Of a DNA stretch of 64,000 nt, positions 1 through 11,590 are shown piece by piece; within the stretch, counting starts at the first letter, position 1, and each line of letters begins with the position of its first letter. The notes beneath the pieces are model-generated. The model ran no database searches. It was not told where the DNA came from and saw only the letters and a list, made by a program, of their open reading frames with translations. The translations under genes were made by a program, and so were the position numbers. Location: NCBI GenBank assembly GCA_029204225.1, contig MU832638.1, positions 1 through 64,000 on the forward strand, written 5' to 3'. This DNA is from Diphasiastrum complanatum. Lineage: Eukaryota; Streptophyta; Lycopodiopsida; Lycopodiales; Lycopodiaceae.

Positions 1-35
1 AGCTGCAAAGATGACAGCAAGTCCATTATTGGAGG

Positions 36-425
36 ATGTACAATAGCATGTGGAGCTGCAATCAGTTGTATATGCAAAAACAAACCTTGGTGGCTCCATC
101 CTCTTGTTTAGCTGAATATGTCCCAGCTTCAAAAGTCGCAAATGAGGTAGTGTGGCTGCAGATGATGCTGGAGGCAATTGAGATACCACAAGAAGGGCCA
201 AGCACAATGATAATGGACTCTCAGAGTGCCATCTATCTTTCCCAGGATCCTGTCTTCCATTCAAAGACAAAACACATACCTTTGAAGTACCATCACATTC
301 AAGATTTGATCTCGAAAGGAGAGCTCCAAGTCCAGTATATAAAATCAAAAAATATGATTGCAGATCTGCTCACAAAGCCGCTCGACAAGTCACTCTTTGC
401 CAAGCAAGGAAGACAATTGGATTAA
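36..425 (+). pseudogene. copia RNase H C-terminal fragment (A1)
   Basis: The reading frame gives the last part of a Ty1/copia polyprotein. It includes the RNase H block DSQSAIYLSQDPVFHSKTKH and the terminal ADLLTKPLDK motif typical of copia RNase H ends. RNase H degrades the RNA strand of the RNA:DNA hybrid during reverse transcription. The frame stops 31 bases before the 3' LTR, the normal layout. The first residues (about 1-20) look out of frame with the RNase H core, so the region is probably frameshifted near position 60-90. The rest of pol is off the left edge. Confidence 0.85.
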
Positions 426-455
426 ACGTACAAAGCTACAAGGTTCAAGAGGGAG

Positions 456-806
456 TGTCAGAAATGGTGAACACTTGCAACTTTGTCGTAGCACGAACAA
501 GAAATGAAGGTCAAACGAGAATAATTTGCGACAGCCAATGTGTCTTTGACTCGAAGCACGAACGATTCGCGAATCATTCATGAATCGTAAACACACCTCC
601 GGGACCACAAACCGCAAAGGGACACAAAATGAAAAACTACGAAAGAAACGAAAAGAACGAAAGCAAACGGGAGATTACGAAACAAACAAAGAGGAATCTT
701 CAGCGCTGGCAGCTCAACGAGCTTGGAGTCGTAGACTTCACTCCCAGCTGAAACAAGTGGCAACGACGGAGACTAACTAACTAGTTGATTAGCATTAAGT
801 AGTCTT
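456..806 (+). repeat. A1 3' LTR, first segment
   Basis: The LTR start TGTCAG follows a purine tract. Positions 564-575 are a perfect 12-nt palindrome (GATTCGCGAATC), followed at once by ATTCATGAAT. The segment ends at the GTCTT target site (802-806) used by B1. Inverted homology to 53890-54244 supports the call. Confidence 0.85.
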
Positions 807-1419
807 TGTCAAAATATTGAAAAATCTATCTAATGTTGTGAGTAGGGGTCCTAAAAATGCCAAAGATGAATTAAGCTCTTTTGGCTTAGTAAAGACCCAT
901 CTTAGAATACAATATTCAAGGTAGGTAGAAGTAGAAATTCGAGCTACCATAGGAATTGCCATTTGTACTTTACATGCCACATTTAATGCATGAAAAGGCT
1001 AGGTGGCACAATTAGACATAGTGAGATGGCTTGAATAAGTCTAGATAGCTTGAGAGGTGGATCCACAACTCCAATTCAACTCAAAGTAGGAGGAGAGTCC
1101 ATGGATCTATATATATGTGATGTACTCTCATTGAGAAAATGATGAAATTTGTGTGTAATGCAAATTTGGAGACAAGCTCTTTGTGTCCTCTCTCTCTACA
1201 CGAGTTTTGTACTTCCTATTTTCTCTCTCTAGCCGAGTTGAGGCATTTATGATGTTTAGTCTTATGTTTTGTTGACAAATCTTGATTGTAACACAATAAT
1301 ATTTCTTGTATGATTAGCTTTCCTATTGAAAACCTATGCTAGTCTGATCTTTATGGTATTATTGGGCTTAGGAGATCAAAAATACATGTGTAGGGCATCC
1401 CACACGTGTGAATTTAGCA
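807..1419 (+). repeat. B1 5' LTR
   Basis: It begins TGTCAAAATA and ends TTTAGCA, with TG...CA termini. The palindrome CACACGTGTG lies at 1401-1410, nine bases before the end. A probable TATA element (ctatatatatg) lies at about 1107-1118. It pairs with 6171-6775. Confidence 0.95.
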
Positions 1420-1432
1420 TGGTATCAGAGCC
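1420..1432 (+). promoter_or_regulatory. B1 primer-binding site
   Basis: TGGTATCAGAGCC directly abuts the 5' LTR. It is complementary to the 3' end of plant initiator tRNA-Met, the usual minus-strand primer of plant copia elements. Confidence 0.93.
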
Positions 1433-2340
1433 TACCAAAGTTTTACAAGCAAATCTAATTAAAAAGTTTGCAGATTTCATCAGATTTCAAGCTAGGAATT
1501 GTCTAGATTCTACTTTCTAGCTAGTTTGCAGTTTTCTGGTGATTTAGAGCTTCAAACCACTTTGAATGGTCCAGATCAGGTACTGTATGGAATTTCAGGT
1601 GCTGGCACATGTGAAATCTATCCATTTTCAGTTTGGTGATTTTCTCTCACCTTAGATCCAAATTTCATGCAAATTAGCCCACTAGAAACCTAGAAATGTG
1701 TAGAATCTGATGCAATTTGAATCATGATAGTTGGATAAGCCAATCAGAAGTTATAAGCTTTTGAAGAATCGTAGGTAGGGCTCCTAGACCTGTGGGAAAT
1801 CGTGTGTACATGTCATTTATTGCTTGAATGATCACAAAAATCATCCAAAAGTTAAACAATCTCATCTATATGTGATTTAGCCAAAATTTATAGTTCTAGG
1901 CAAATCGTTTCATACAAATAGATTGTATTTGAGTCAATTTGACATTTTTGGAGTATTTCACACGTGTGAAATTCAAAGAACCATAACTTTTGCCATACTT
2001 CATCTTTTTTGATGATTCAATATCTTGTTTTTAGAGAGATTGTCTGGCTAGTGAGATCTATCTCACAGTTTTTTGTTTAGTCTTACATAGGATTTGGTTT
2101 TGTGCCCTTGATTTGTTCCTATAGTGAGAAGATAATCAACTTTTTCATCAATATTTTTTGATTTCCATCATTCTTTATGACTTCAATGGGTGTCTTTTCT
2201 ATTAGAAGCAAGTGAAAGATTGTCAACCTCCAATACTCAATTTGAAAGGTTAGAATGGAATATGTCTTAATACTACAAGATGTGATTGGATATTGTACTT
2301 GGCATTGAAGAAGAACCACAAATCTCTCAAGAAAGTCCAA
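1433..2340 (+). other. B1 untranslated leader with 18-nt palindrome
   Basis: No coding frame is seen between the PBS and the first gag-like sequence. The leader holds a perfect 18-nt palindrome at 1955-1972 (ATTTCACACGTGTGAAAT). Similar palindromes lie in the leaders of F1 and K. Confidence 0.6.
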
Positions 2341-3340
2341 GTACAAAAAGAGAGCCAAGATGGCTCTGCATTATATTAAGATGAATGGTCTCAAATGACA
2401 TCTTAAGAGAAATTGGTGCTTGTACTAATGCCAAAGATGCTTAAGATACTCTCAAGTCTATCTATGAGGCAAAGAATACTTCTAGACTTCTAACACTAAG
2501 AAACCAAATTTTTCAAAGTGTACAGAGAAGTGATGAATGTGCTTCAGCGTATGTAATGAGAGTTAAAGACCTCCATAGAAAATTTGTCATGCATAGGAAC
2601 TCCATCAACCAATATGAACTTGTTCAAGTCATACTTAATGGGGAAAGGGAGGAATATGACAACCTTTTCAGAGTTATGCCATTAAGGGAGGAGCTACCCA
2701 AGTTTTGGAAACACTCCAAAGTGTGCTCATCTCTGAAGAATCAAGACAAGAGTATAAACTCTTGAAAATGGAGAGACTTGCTCTCAACATTGATGGTAAA
2801 GCTCTCTTTACCAAAGACAAGCACAAAAGACAAGAAGCAAGAATCAACACCAATCCTCTTCAAGCAAGAGAACAATCTTATTTCCAAAGAGAAAGGAAAA
2901 GAGGATGAGTCCCCTCAAGCTTCCACATACAAAAAGAAGAAGAAAAACATCAAGTGTTTCTTTTGTGGCAAGAAGGGGGGCATTATGCCACCAATTGCTT
3001 CAAGAAGAAGAGTCATTCAAGCAAGCCAACATTTCTAATAAATCAAAGGAAGATGCTCATGCAAGTGATGGAGAGGGGATCTCTTATGGTCTCGAGTTTT
3101 TCTTCATCACCTTTCAAGAAGGATGGTTCGTGTATATTGACAGTGGAACTTCTTTACATATGTGTAGCTCCAAGCATTCTTTTTCATCCATGTCACCTTA
3201 TGAAGGAGCCAAGAAGTCCATCAACACAGCAAGATGATCATGAGTGTGCTACTGAAGGCATAGGGACCATTCCCTTAAAGCTTTCATCAACAAAAGTTCT
3301 TTCTCTGTCTAAAGTACTTTTTTGTTCCTAAGTTTAACAA
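2341..3340 (+). pseudogene. B1 gag and protease remnant
   Basis: Fragments in several frames make up a copia capsid-type gag, including MALHYIKMNG-like and PSRLLTLRNQIFQS-like blocks near 2360-2520 and ELVQVILNG near 2615. A CCHC zinc knuckle follows near 2955-3000 (CFFCGKKG then HYATNC, separated by a frameshift). A protease core reads IDSGTS near 3136-3155. The aspartate is kept but the usual Ala is Thr. At least four frameshifts and a stop near 2388 prevent a continuous product. Gag packages the RNA; the protease would cut the polyprotein. Confidence 0.8.
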
Positions 3341-4518
3341 AAAATCTTAGTAGTGCTGGGCAATTGCTTGATAGTGGACTAGATGTGAATTTTCAATTTT
3401 GATACATGTACAATCAAGAAGCATGATGAGATCCTTGCATTTGGGTCTAGATATGGTGGAATCTACAAGCTTGATCCCAAAGAGTATGCCTAACTCTTGT
3501 GATGGTGCTTTGCTTCTCATACTTCTTTGGAGGATTTATGGCATAGAAGGTTGGGGCATCCTAACTATAGTTCTATGGTGTCCATGGTCAAGAAAGCCAA
3601 GCTATTGGCTTGCCTAATCTTATCTCCAAGAATTTTCAAGCCTGTGAGGCTTGTGCCATAATCTAAGTCTCATAAGAAGCCTTTTTCAAAGTCATCTATC
3701 AAGACTACACATCCAGCTCATGCACTCGGATGTGCACTTCTCATCTTCAAAGAGCAAGGGTGGGTGCTACTTGCTTTGTAACTTTCATTGGAGATTTCAC
3801 TAGATTTTACTTGGGTATATCTTCTAGCTTCAAAGTCAAATGGTGTTTGACTATTTCCTAAAGTTCATTGAAAAGCAATTTCATTACAAAATCAGATTCT
3901 TAGAAGTGATGGAAGTGGTGAGTATACTTCCAATAAATTTCATGATTATTGTGAGCTTGAAGGTATTAAAAGGGAGTTTTCTTGTGCATATACACCATCT
4001 CAAAATGGGGGTGGGCTGAAAGAAAGAACAGAACATTGTGTTAATGTGACAAAAACCATTAAAAATGAGGCATCCTTGCCAAAGACTTTTTGGGTGAGGC
4101 CATCAATTGTTCAAACTATCTTTGAAATCGACTCCCTCATGTTGCACTTGGAGGAAAGTCACCATATGAAGCACTTTGTTTGAAAAAACCTAAGGTTGAT
4201 CACCTTAGAGTATTTGGATGCATTATGCTTTGTCCATATTCCCTTGGAAACGAGAAAGAAGAATGATCCTTGTGCAAGCAAAGAAGTAATGGTTGGATAT
4301 TCATCCAACAAGAAAGCCTATATTTCTACATGCTCTATACTTCTAAAGCAATTGATAGTAGAGATGTAGTTTTTCATGAAGAAGAAAAGTCCAATCTGGA
4401 GGGGGCCGAGATCAAGCAACCTCAAAATCTATCACCTTTTGTTATTGAAGACAATCAACATATTGGAGGAGTCGAGATTTGAAGATGGAAGTCCTCGGAT
4501 TTCACTCCTAGAAGATTC
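3341..4518 (+). pseudogene. B1 integrase remnant
   Basis: Short blocks of the copia integrase can be read in different frames. They include an LGHPNYSSM-like stretch near 3545-3580, a DGSGEYTSNKFHDYCE-like block near 3907-3955, and YTPSQNGG near 3988. The target-domain block KPKVDHLRVFGC follows near 4190-4225. Frameshifts are frequent and no long open frame remains. Integrase would join the cDNA to the host chromosome; this copy cannot encode it. Confidence 0.75.
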
Positions 4519-5862
4519 ATGAGGGAGAGATCCGAGCCCAAGAGGCTTACTTATGATGACAAAGGAAAACAAGTGGATCTTGATTTCACTTATGCTAATT
4601 TTGTTTCTCACAAGGAGCCCAAAGATGTTCAAGAAGCCCTCAATACCAAGGAGTGGTATGAGGCCATGAAGATTGAATATGATGCCTTGATCACCAACCA
4701 CACATGGGAGCTAGTGGATCCACCACTTGACATGCATATCATTGGATGCAAGTGGGTGTTCATGATCAAGTACAATCATGATGGCTTCATCAACAAGTAC
4801 AAGGCAATATTATGTGCTAAAGGCTTTGCACAAATATATGGCCTTGACTATGAAGAAACCTTTGCTCCTGTAGCAAAGATGGTGACAATAAGAATCATAG
4901 TCTCTCTTGTCTTTTTTTTAAGTGGAAACTGTTTCAACTTGATGTCTCCAACGCCTTTTGAATGGCTATCTTGAGGAGGAGATATACATGGAACAACCTC
5001 AAGGATTTATTAAGGATAAATCTAAGGTGTGTTTGCCATTTGAAGTCTTTATGGCTTGAAACAAGCACCTAGATCATGGTATTCAAGACTCAACAACTTT
5101 CTACTTTCATTAGGATTTGTGCTTAGTGACTATGATCCTTCTATGTACTTAAAGTTTGATGGTAGTAATATTGTCATTCTTCTAATCTATGTAGATGACA
5201 TTATTCTTAGTGGAAGTTGTTTGATGCTAGTTCAAGAAACCAAAGATGCATTAGGAAAAGAATTTAAAATGCAAGATCTAGGAGAAATCCATTACATTTT
5301 AGGCCTTGAGATTGATTTTCATGAAGAGTATGCTTTTATTTGTCAATCTAGATATGTCTTTTCTATGTTGAGAAAATTCAATATGCAAAATTGTAAAGAC
5401 ATAGATACTCCCATGGAGCAACATGTAAAAGATCCTATTAAAGGTGATGAAAGATCCTTTGAGGACATCACACTTTATAGGAGTCTTATAGGTTCTTTAA
5501 TTTGGCTTACTATCACTAGACCCGATTTGAGCTATTGTGTGTACAAATTGAGTCAATTTATGCAAGATCCCAAGATCCAACATTGGAAGATGGCCAAGAG
5601 GATTCTAAGATATGTATCTTCTACTCAAGATTATGGTTTATTGTACAAGAATGAAGATCTAACCATTGTTGGCTATTCGGATTCCGATTTTGCAAGTGAT
5701 AAAATGGATCGAAAGTCCATTAATGCATATACTATCTTTCTTCGAGGCAATCTTGTGTCTTGGCTTTCAAAGAAGCAAGATACCATATCTCTGTCATCTT
5801 GTGAGGACGAGTACAAAGCATTCAATACAACAACTAAGAGGTGCTTTGGATCAAGAGGTTAA
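4519..5862 (+). pseudogene. B1 reverse transcriptase and RNase H N-terminal part
   Basis: The frame at 4519-4970 holds the RT start (WELVDPPLDMHIIGCKWVF, then YKAILCAKGFAQIYGLDYEE). A frameshift near 4915-5055 follows. The frame at 5056-5862 then carries KQAPRSWYSRL, the polymerase signature LIYVDDIILSG near 5188-5220, the TRPDLSYCV block near 5515, and the RNase H start with SDSDFASDKMDRKS near 5677. RT copies element RNA into cDNA. The YVDD Asp pair is intact, but the frame break upstream and the frame change near 5840 mean no full enzyme is made. Confidence 0.9.
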
Positions 5863-6152
5863 TCATGGAGCTAAAGTGCATCAAAGAGGATGATCTTCCC
5901 TTGATCAAATGTGACAACATATCGGCACAAGCTCTTGCAAACAATCCTATTTTTTATGCAAGAAGCAAGCATATAGAAGTGGCACAACATTTTGTAAGGG
6001 AAAAGCTCATTGGAGGTGAAATCAACTTAGAACATGTCAACACATCTTCATGTATTGCTGATCTTCTCACAAAGCCACTTTGCAAAAGTGCCTTCTCAAA
6101 GCATAGGTCTAATCTTGGTCTTATCTCAAGATCGATGCTTGATCCACATTAG
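5841..6152 (+). pseudogene. B1 RNase H C-terminal part
   Basis: It continues the pol sequence in another frame. It includes CDNISAQALANNPIFYARSK, HIEVAQHFVREK and the terminal ADLLTKPLCKSAF motif. It stops just before the purine tract and the 3' LTR, as in intact copia elements. Confidence 0.9.
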
Positions 6153-6157
6153 ATACA

Positions 6158-6170
6158 TTTTTAGGAGGAG
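6158..6170 (+). promoter_or_regulatory. B1 polypurine tract
   Basis: TTTTTAGGAGGAG-type sequence directly abuts the 3' LTR start at 6171. It is the expected plus-strand primer. Confidence 0.85.
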
Positions 6171-6775
6171 TGTCAAAATACTGAAAAAACTATCTAATGT
6201 TGTGAGTAGGGGTTCTAAAAATGCCAAAGATGAATTAAGCTCTTTTGGCTTAGTAAAGACCCATCTTAGAATACAATATTAAAGGTAGGTAGAAGTAGAA
6301 ACTCAAGCTACCATAGGAATTGCCATTTGTACTTTACATGCCACATTTAATGCATGAAAAGACTAGGTGGCACAATTAGACATAGTGAGGTGGCTTGAAT
6401 AAGTCTAGATAGCTTGAGAGGTGGATCCACAACTCCAATTCAACTCAAAGGAGGAGGAGAGTCCATGGATCTATATATATGTGATGTACTCTCATTGAGA
6501 AGATGATGAAATTTGCATGTAATGCAAATTTGGAGACAAGCTCTTTGTGCCCTCTCTCTCTCCAAGAGTTTTGTACTTCCTATTCTCTCTCTAGCCGAGT
6601 ATTTATGATGCTTAGTCTTATGTTTTGTTGACAGATCTTGCTTGTAACACAATAATATTTCTTGTTTGATCAACTTTTCTATTGACAACCAATGCTAGTC
6701 TGATCTTTATGGTATTATTGGGCTTAGGAGATCAAAAATACATGTGTAGGGCGTCCTACACGTGTGAATTCAGCA
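6171..6775 (+). repeat. B1 3' LTR
   Basis: It begins TGTCAAAATA and ends TTCAGCA at 6775. GTCTT follows at 6776-6780, matching 802-806. Relative to the 5' LTR it carries small deletions, one near 6600. Confidence 0.95.
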
Positions 6776-6780
6776 GTCTT

Positions 6781-7247
6781 GTGATTCTACATTTAGCTAT
6801 CTTGTAAACTCCACATAGTGGAGGTATTAACTATCCTTTCTAGATCATAACAAGTCAGTAAAAATCTAAATAGAGGATCTTTAAGAGACAGAGAGAGAGA
6901 TAGACATAACGAGTAGAGTAGAAAGAAAAATACTAGAAACAATAGAGTTGTGCATGAAAGTCTGCCAACGAGCAGAACACAGCGAAAGAGCAGAGTGTCA
7001 CTCTGCCAACGAGCGAGACACTGACGATCTCGCTCTAAAACTAAACTGATAATATAGTCGCTCTATTTTCATGCTTCTCCCTGTCTTGTACTATTTCTTG
7101 ATTGCTAGAATAGAATGTTTTCTGTGATGTGTAGTTGTGTCTCTAGGATCCTGTAAAAGCTTCCGTGAAAAACAAAACTCAAAGACACAAAATCGTTCGC
7201 GAATACGAAGAGAAAAACAACATAGAAACAGTCTCGCTTCCGCGACA
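6781..7247 (+). repeat. A1 3' LTR, second segment
   Basis: Sequence after the B1 insertion continues the A1 LTR. It matches the reverse complement of 53455-53890, including the GGATCCTGTAA block near 7148 and the CTTCCGCGACA terminus. Transcript-like R/U5 sequence with repeats of TCTGCCAACGAGC lies near 6960-7020. Confidence 0.85.
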
Positions 7248-8637
7248 AGTATCAGCAGAGAAGCAACTCACTTATCTGTTGAGAGCTTTATCAAAATCCT
7301 TTTAGACAACCAGAATGCTGCTAGCAAAGGATTTTACTATGACACTCGAAAAGGCAATTGTCGAGATTCGAAAAGAAGTCGAAACTCAAGAGCATCTTGA
7401 TCACAATGATGCTTCTGACCAATCTCTCTACAGCAACAAAGAAAAGACAAAGAAGCAATCCAAGCCTAATAGGGAGTCAGATCGAAGGCAGGATCGAGAT
7501 CAACAAGCAGAAGGAGCCAGCAAAGGCAAATGGAGGAACAAGGGTCAGCCGAAACAACAGAGAGGAGACAAGAAGATGTGCGTGAGATACAAACACAAAG
7601 GACATACTATTGATTCATGTTCGCTAAACCCAAAAATCGAGTGTATCCATTGTCATAGGAAGGTTATATGTGGATGACACTATGATACTCTACAAGAGTG
7701 AGGAGCTTATTGTTGAGGTGAAGAATGATATCTCGAAACATTTCACGATTTTAGAACTAGGAGAAGCCAGATGTTATCTTGGATTACAGATTGATAGGGA
7801 CTATAAGAGTGGTAAATTGTATCTTCATCAGTCTAGATATACCCTAAAAATCTTAGAAGATTTTGGGATGATGAATTGCAAAGGAGCAAACACTCCAATG
7901 CTTCTAGGAACAGTCTTGACGAGTGAGGATTGTCTGAAGACTGAAGAAGAAAGAGAATTGATGCAGCATACACCATACAAAAAGTTGATTGGATCACTAA
8001 TGTACCTTGCAGATAACACACGTCCTGACATTGCTTATGCCATGTCCAGAATGAGCCAATTCAGTACAAATCTAGGCTCGACTCATTGGAAGATTGCGAA
8101 ACAAATTTTGCAATACCTTTAATTAACAAAAGATTTTGGACTGTGTTATTATCGCGATGCAGGGTTCCAGATGCTTTCCTACAGTGATGCTAGCTGGGCA
8201 TCTCTCAAGGATGACTGCAAAAGTGTCTTAGGAGGATGCAACAATTCTTTGGGTCAGTAAGAAGCAGATCATTGTGGTTCAGTCATTCTACGAAGTAGAG
8301 TACGTTGCAGTAGCTAAGATGGCCAATGAAATCATTTGGCTCCAACAGTTCCTTGATGAACTAGGTGAAATGAGAAATGAACCTCTGATTTTGCATATGG
8401 ACAATATGTCTGCAATACATCTGACAAAGAATCATGTGTTTCACTCAAGGATGAAACACATCGCAATCAAGTACCATTTGATAAGGGATCTGATCGGGAA
8501 GAAGATGTTGTAGACTACTTTCATCGGAACGAAGGAGATGGTTGCTGGCATTTTCACAAAGGCCTTAGACAAAGGTCTGTTTGAGAAATAGAGGAGCAGT
8601 CTTGGAGTCATCAATATATCATGCTTTGAGAGGGAGC
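7248..8637 (+). pseudogene. copia C2: gag fused to RT/RNase H by internal deletion
   Basis: The C2 gag resumes after A1 (EKQLTYLLRAL-like, then FTMTLEKAIVEIRKEVET) and reaches the first zinc knuckle (CVRYKHKGHTIDSC near 7580-7620). In the second knuckle, near 7660, it jumps straight to the RT active-site block (YVDDTMILYKSEE near 7665-7700). C1 shows about 2.4 kb in between: protease, integrase and the RT N-terminus. RT continues through CYLGLQI, TPYKKLIGSLMYL and TRPDIAYAMSRMS. RNase H (MANEIIWLQQF, then HMDNMSAIHLTKNHVFHSR) follows with stops near 8122, 8260 and 8512. The purine tract GAGAGGGAGC ends at 8637. Confidence 0.85.
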
Positions 8638-9600
8638 TGAAGAAACAAAACATTTCAATTGCCAAAGCTTTGCTAGCTTTCAACCCTAAATTCGACAAAA
8701 AAGACACATGAAGCAAAAATGTTCGCGAATAATTTTGCGACACATGACACGATTGTTCATGACACAAAAGCATTTGTGCTCCACAAAGGACCAAGAAGAT
8801 CAACCAAGTACCATGAGGTACAAATATTTGATCGGATATCATGACATCAATAGAAGTGCTTTAGGACGTGGCTAATCCACCACTCTTGTAATCCATGATT
8901 AGTTCTAGATGTTTAATCTGTCTGATCAAGAAAGTTACTCGACAAGACACGAAAAAGTTCGAGAACAATATACATTTTGCTTGATGCATAAAATAGAGAG
9001 ACAAAAAATATACAGAATATATGTCCGCTTGTGAGCGAGACAATTTTGTAAGAGGATCAACAGATCTGAGAAGTCCGTTAGTAAGCGAGACGCTATTCGT
9101 GGGAGAATTGTATTTCTCTCACGCCAATGCACTGTGTGGATCTATCACACAGTGTTTGAAATTAAGAGGATCAATAGATAACATTGTAGCTGTTATGCAC
9201 ATATTATTCTGAATGATTGTATAATCTCGAAGAAATTTTTGTCTGCTATTGTTCGTGTATCTCATTTAATTGTTTATTCAATTTCGCACACTGGTTCAAT
9301 CTTGTTGAATGTTGTATTAGTCTATAACTTAGCTCAACAATGTCTGTCTACATTCTGGAGGATTGTGGGAATGATATAGCCGGCAGTGGCCAGCAATCAT
9401 ATCTGAATTTCACACGAACTAATTTTGTTTGTGATTGTTTTTCGCTTCATGTTTTGTTTTGCTTCGCTTTGCGATCACTTCACTTTCAGCAAAAATCAAT
9501 ATTAGAGCTCGTTCAAATTTCACAAATTCTTCTCGAACAGAAATTATTCATGAACAAAAATAGTTTCACGAATCGTTTGAGAGACTCCCATCAGTTTGTC
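8638..9600 (+). repeat. C2 3' LTR
   Basis: It starts TGAAGAAACA after the purine tract and aligns with C1 (49145-50035) and C3 (56487-57106). TTCGCGAA/TTTTGCGA-type sites cluster near 8720-8745. The right end is not certain, because it passes into the gypsy fragment near 9600 without a clear CA terminus or target duplication. Confidence 0.75.
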
Positions 9601-11590
9601 ACCAGAATTTTACTGGAACTACACTTTCCATCACTGCTTTTGCTTCAACCCATTTGGTCATATAATTAGTTGTAACAATGATATATCTGGCCTGAGATCA
9701 TCTTGTTGTAGGATGAATAGGACCAACATAGTCGACACCCCATTTTTTGAACGGTACTTGTGATAAGATTGGATGTAGTGATTCATAATTATGTCGAGTA
9801 GGATAACATGCTCCTTGACAAACATCGCATGACTGAATGTAATTTTTTGTACCTTTGTGAAGTGTAGGCCACCAATATCCTGATTGTAAAAGTTTGCAAA
9901 TAGTGAAATCTATTGAGAAATGGCCTCTGCCCAACAATCAATTGATAAGGTTGTGCCTTAGGAATTAATAGTCTCTTTTGGACTTTTGTCAAGGAGTTAT
10001 TAGGTTGGCCTAGCATTAGATATTCAACAGATTGGGTTGGCCTAGCATTAGATATCTGCTGCCCACTCAAGTACTACTTCTACATAAAATAATGCAGCAT
10101 ATGGGAGTTCATCATCCACTGTAGTATTAACAAACGATGATTCAATCCTTGAAACATGGTTAGCTAGATAATGTTGTTTACCCTTTTGAACCACAATGCA
10201 AAAATCAAATTCGGTCAGTAGAAGTAGCCATCTTGCAATACGCCCTGTGTTGCATGTCTTGTTCACCAAATAGAGTAACGGCTGGTGATCAATATAAAAT
10301 GCAAAATGCGTTGCCATTAGATAATGTCGAAACTTTTTAACAAAAAAAATCATGGCCACTGCTTCGCGTTCAGTTGTCGAATAATTCTTCTCAGGATCTG
10401 TAAGTTGTCTGCTTGCAAACCTGATAGGATAATCCTTCTTGTATTCACTTGGCTACGTCAAAACTGATCCAATAGCATATTTCGATGCATCCGTGTGATT
10501 GTGAAACGCGATTGTCCAAATTGGAGCTTGTAGTATCAGTTTGGAAGCTAAAGGTTTTTTCAATTTCTCAAATGCTTCCAATGCCTCTTCTGTCCAAAAT
10601 GGTACAATAGTCAATTTATATATAGGTCTTGCTAAATCTGCAAAGAAGAGTATAAATATCCGATAGTAATTTGCATGACTCATAGACACGTAAACTTCCT
10701 GAATTGTTTCTGGCAGTGGTAGCTCGATAATGAATTTGATTTTGGAATACTCCGTAGCAATGTCATGTATTGATATCACATGTCCAAGGACAACTCCATG
10801 AGTGACCAAAATTTGACACTTTTCTTGATTTAAGGAGATTTGGTATTTGTGACGACGTTCAGATACTTTCTTCAAACAATCCAAGTGGTCTGTATCTGCG
10901 CTATGGACTCCGAGATCATCCAAGTAGATTTCAAGGAATTTCTACAAGTAATCTGAACTAGGTGCATTGCAAAGTCCAAACGACATGACTTTATTGGCAT
11001 AAGTTCCCCATTCTGTTGCAAAAGCTATTTTGTGACAATCCGTAGGTGCTATCTTAACTTGGTTGTAGCCACTAAATCCATCCTAAAAATTGTACGCTTT
11101 TGCTCCAGCAAGACGGTCCAATATGCTTTCAGTAAAGAGTAACGGAAAGTGATCTTTCTACGTTACTTTATTCAAAGCTTTGAGATTCATACAAATTCTC
11201 ATCTTCCCATTTTTCTTAGGAACAACAGCAATTGTATGAACTCATTTTGTATGTTCGATTTCATAAATGAAGTCAGTCTCAAGTAGTCTTTGTAGCTCTT
11301 TTTTTATAAGATCTGTAACATTAGGATTACAGTGATAGAATTTTGTGACCTTTGGAACTACATCAGGTATTAAGGGTATGGTGTGTTCAATGACTGATGT
11401 CGGAATCCCTTTGAGATCATTATACGTCCAAGCAAAATAGTTTTGATATTTGATCAATAGCTTCCTTAATGCTTGAAATTGTTCAGGAGTAAGTTGCGCT
11501 CCAATTTGAACAATCTTTTCTAGTTCTCCTAGTTCAACAAGATTCATTGGTTGTGTCCTGGCTAGTCCATCATAGACCTCCTTGGTATCT
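9601..11590 (-). pseudogene. Ty3/gypsy pol fragment (RT, RNase H, integrase start)
   Basis: Minus-strand blocks run in Ty3/gypsy order. The RT N-terminus is at 11547-11242 (KGIPTSVIEHTIPLIPDV). The RT active site (EIYLDDLGVHS) is near 10935-10900, with the palm/connection to 10453. RNase H is near 10359-10060 (YIDHQPLLYLVNK, then ARWLLLLTEFDF). The integrase zinc region and start of the core are at 9937-9640 (WWPTLHKG, CDVCQGACYPTRH, WGVDYVGPIHPTT, YMTKWVEAKAV). Stops and frameshifts separate the blocks. No LTR, PBS or gag is adjacent, so this is a truncated relic. A 21-bp direct repeat lies within it at 10003-10023 and 10035-10055. Confidence 0.88.

Larger units (their letters stand above)
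807..6775 (+). mobile_element. Ty1/copia element B1, full length but defective
   Basis: A complete element of 5969 bp. It has two LTRs (807-1419 and 6171-6775), a primer-binding site directly after the 5' LTR, gag, protease, integrase, reverse transcriptase and RNase H remnants in copia order, and a purine tract before the 3' LTR. It is flanked by perfect 5-bp duplications GTCTT at 802-806 and 6776-6780, so it inserted into the A1 LTR. The LTRs differ at roughly thirty positions plus two small indels by eye (about 95 percent identical). Many stops and frameshifts make it non-autonomous. Confidence 0.95.
1..7247 (+). mobile_element. Ty1/copia element A1, 3' part, interrupted by B1
   Basis: The 5' part lies outside the window. 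What remains is the end of the pol frame (RNase H), a purine-rich tract at 444-455, and a 3' LTR that starts TGTCAGAAATGG at 456. The LTR runs to 806, is interrupted by element B1, and resumes at 6781 to end CGCGACA at 7247. Joined, it is about 818 bp. It matches, in inverted orientation, the 5' LTR of A2 at 53455-54244, which fixes both boundaries. Directly after 7247 the sequence is family C gag, so A1 inserted into element C2. Confidence 0.85.

Noticed and set aside
9601-11590. Endogenous pararetrovirus (caulimovirid) origin for the reverse transcriptase block.
   Set aside because: A zinc-finger integrase region with a WGVDYVGPI core start follows RNase H, which fits Ty3/gypsy and not caulimovirids.
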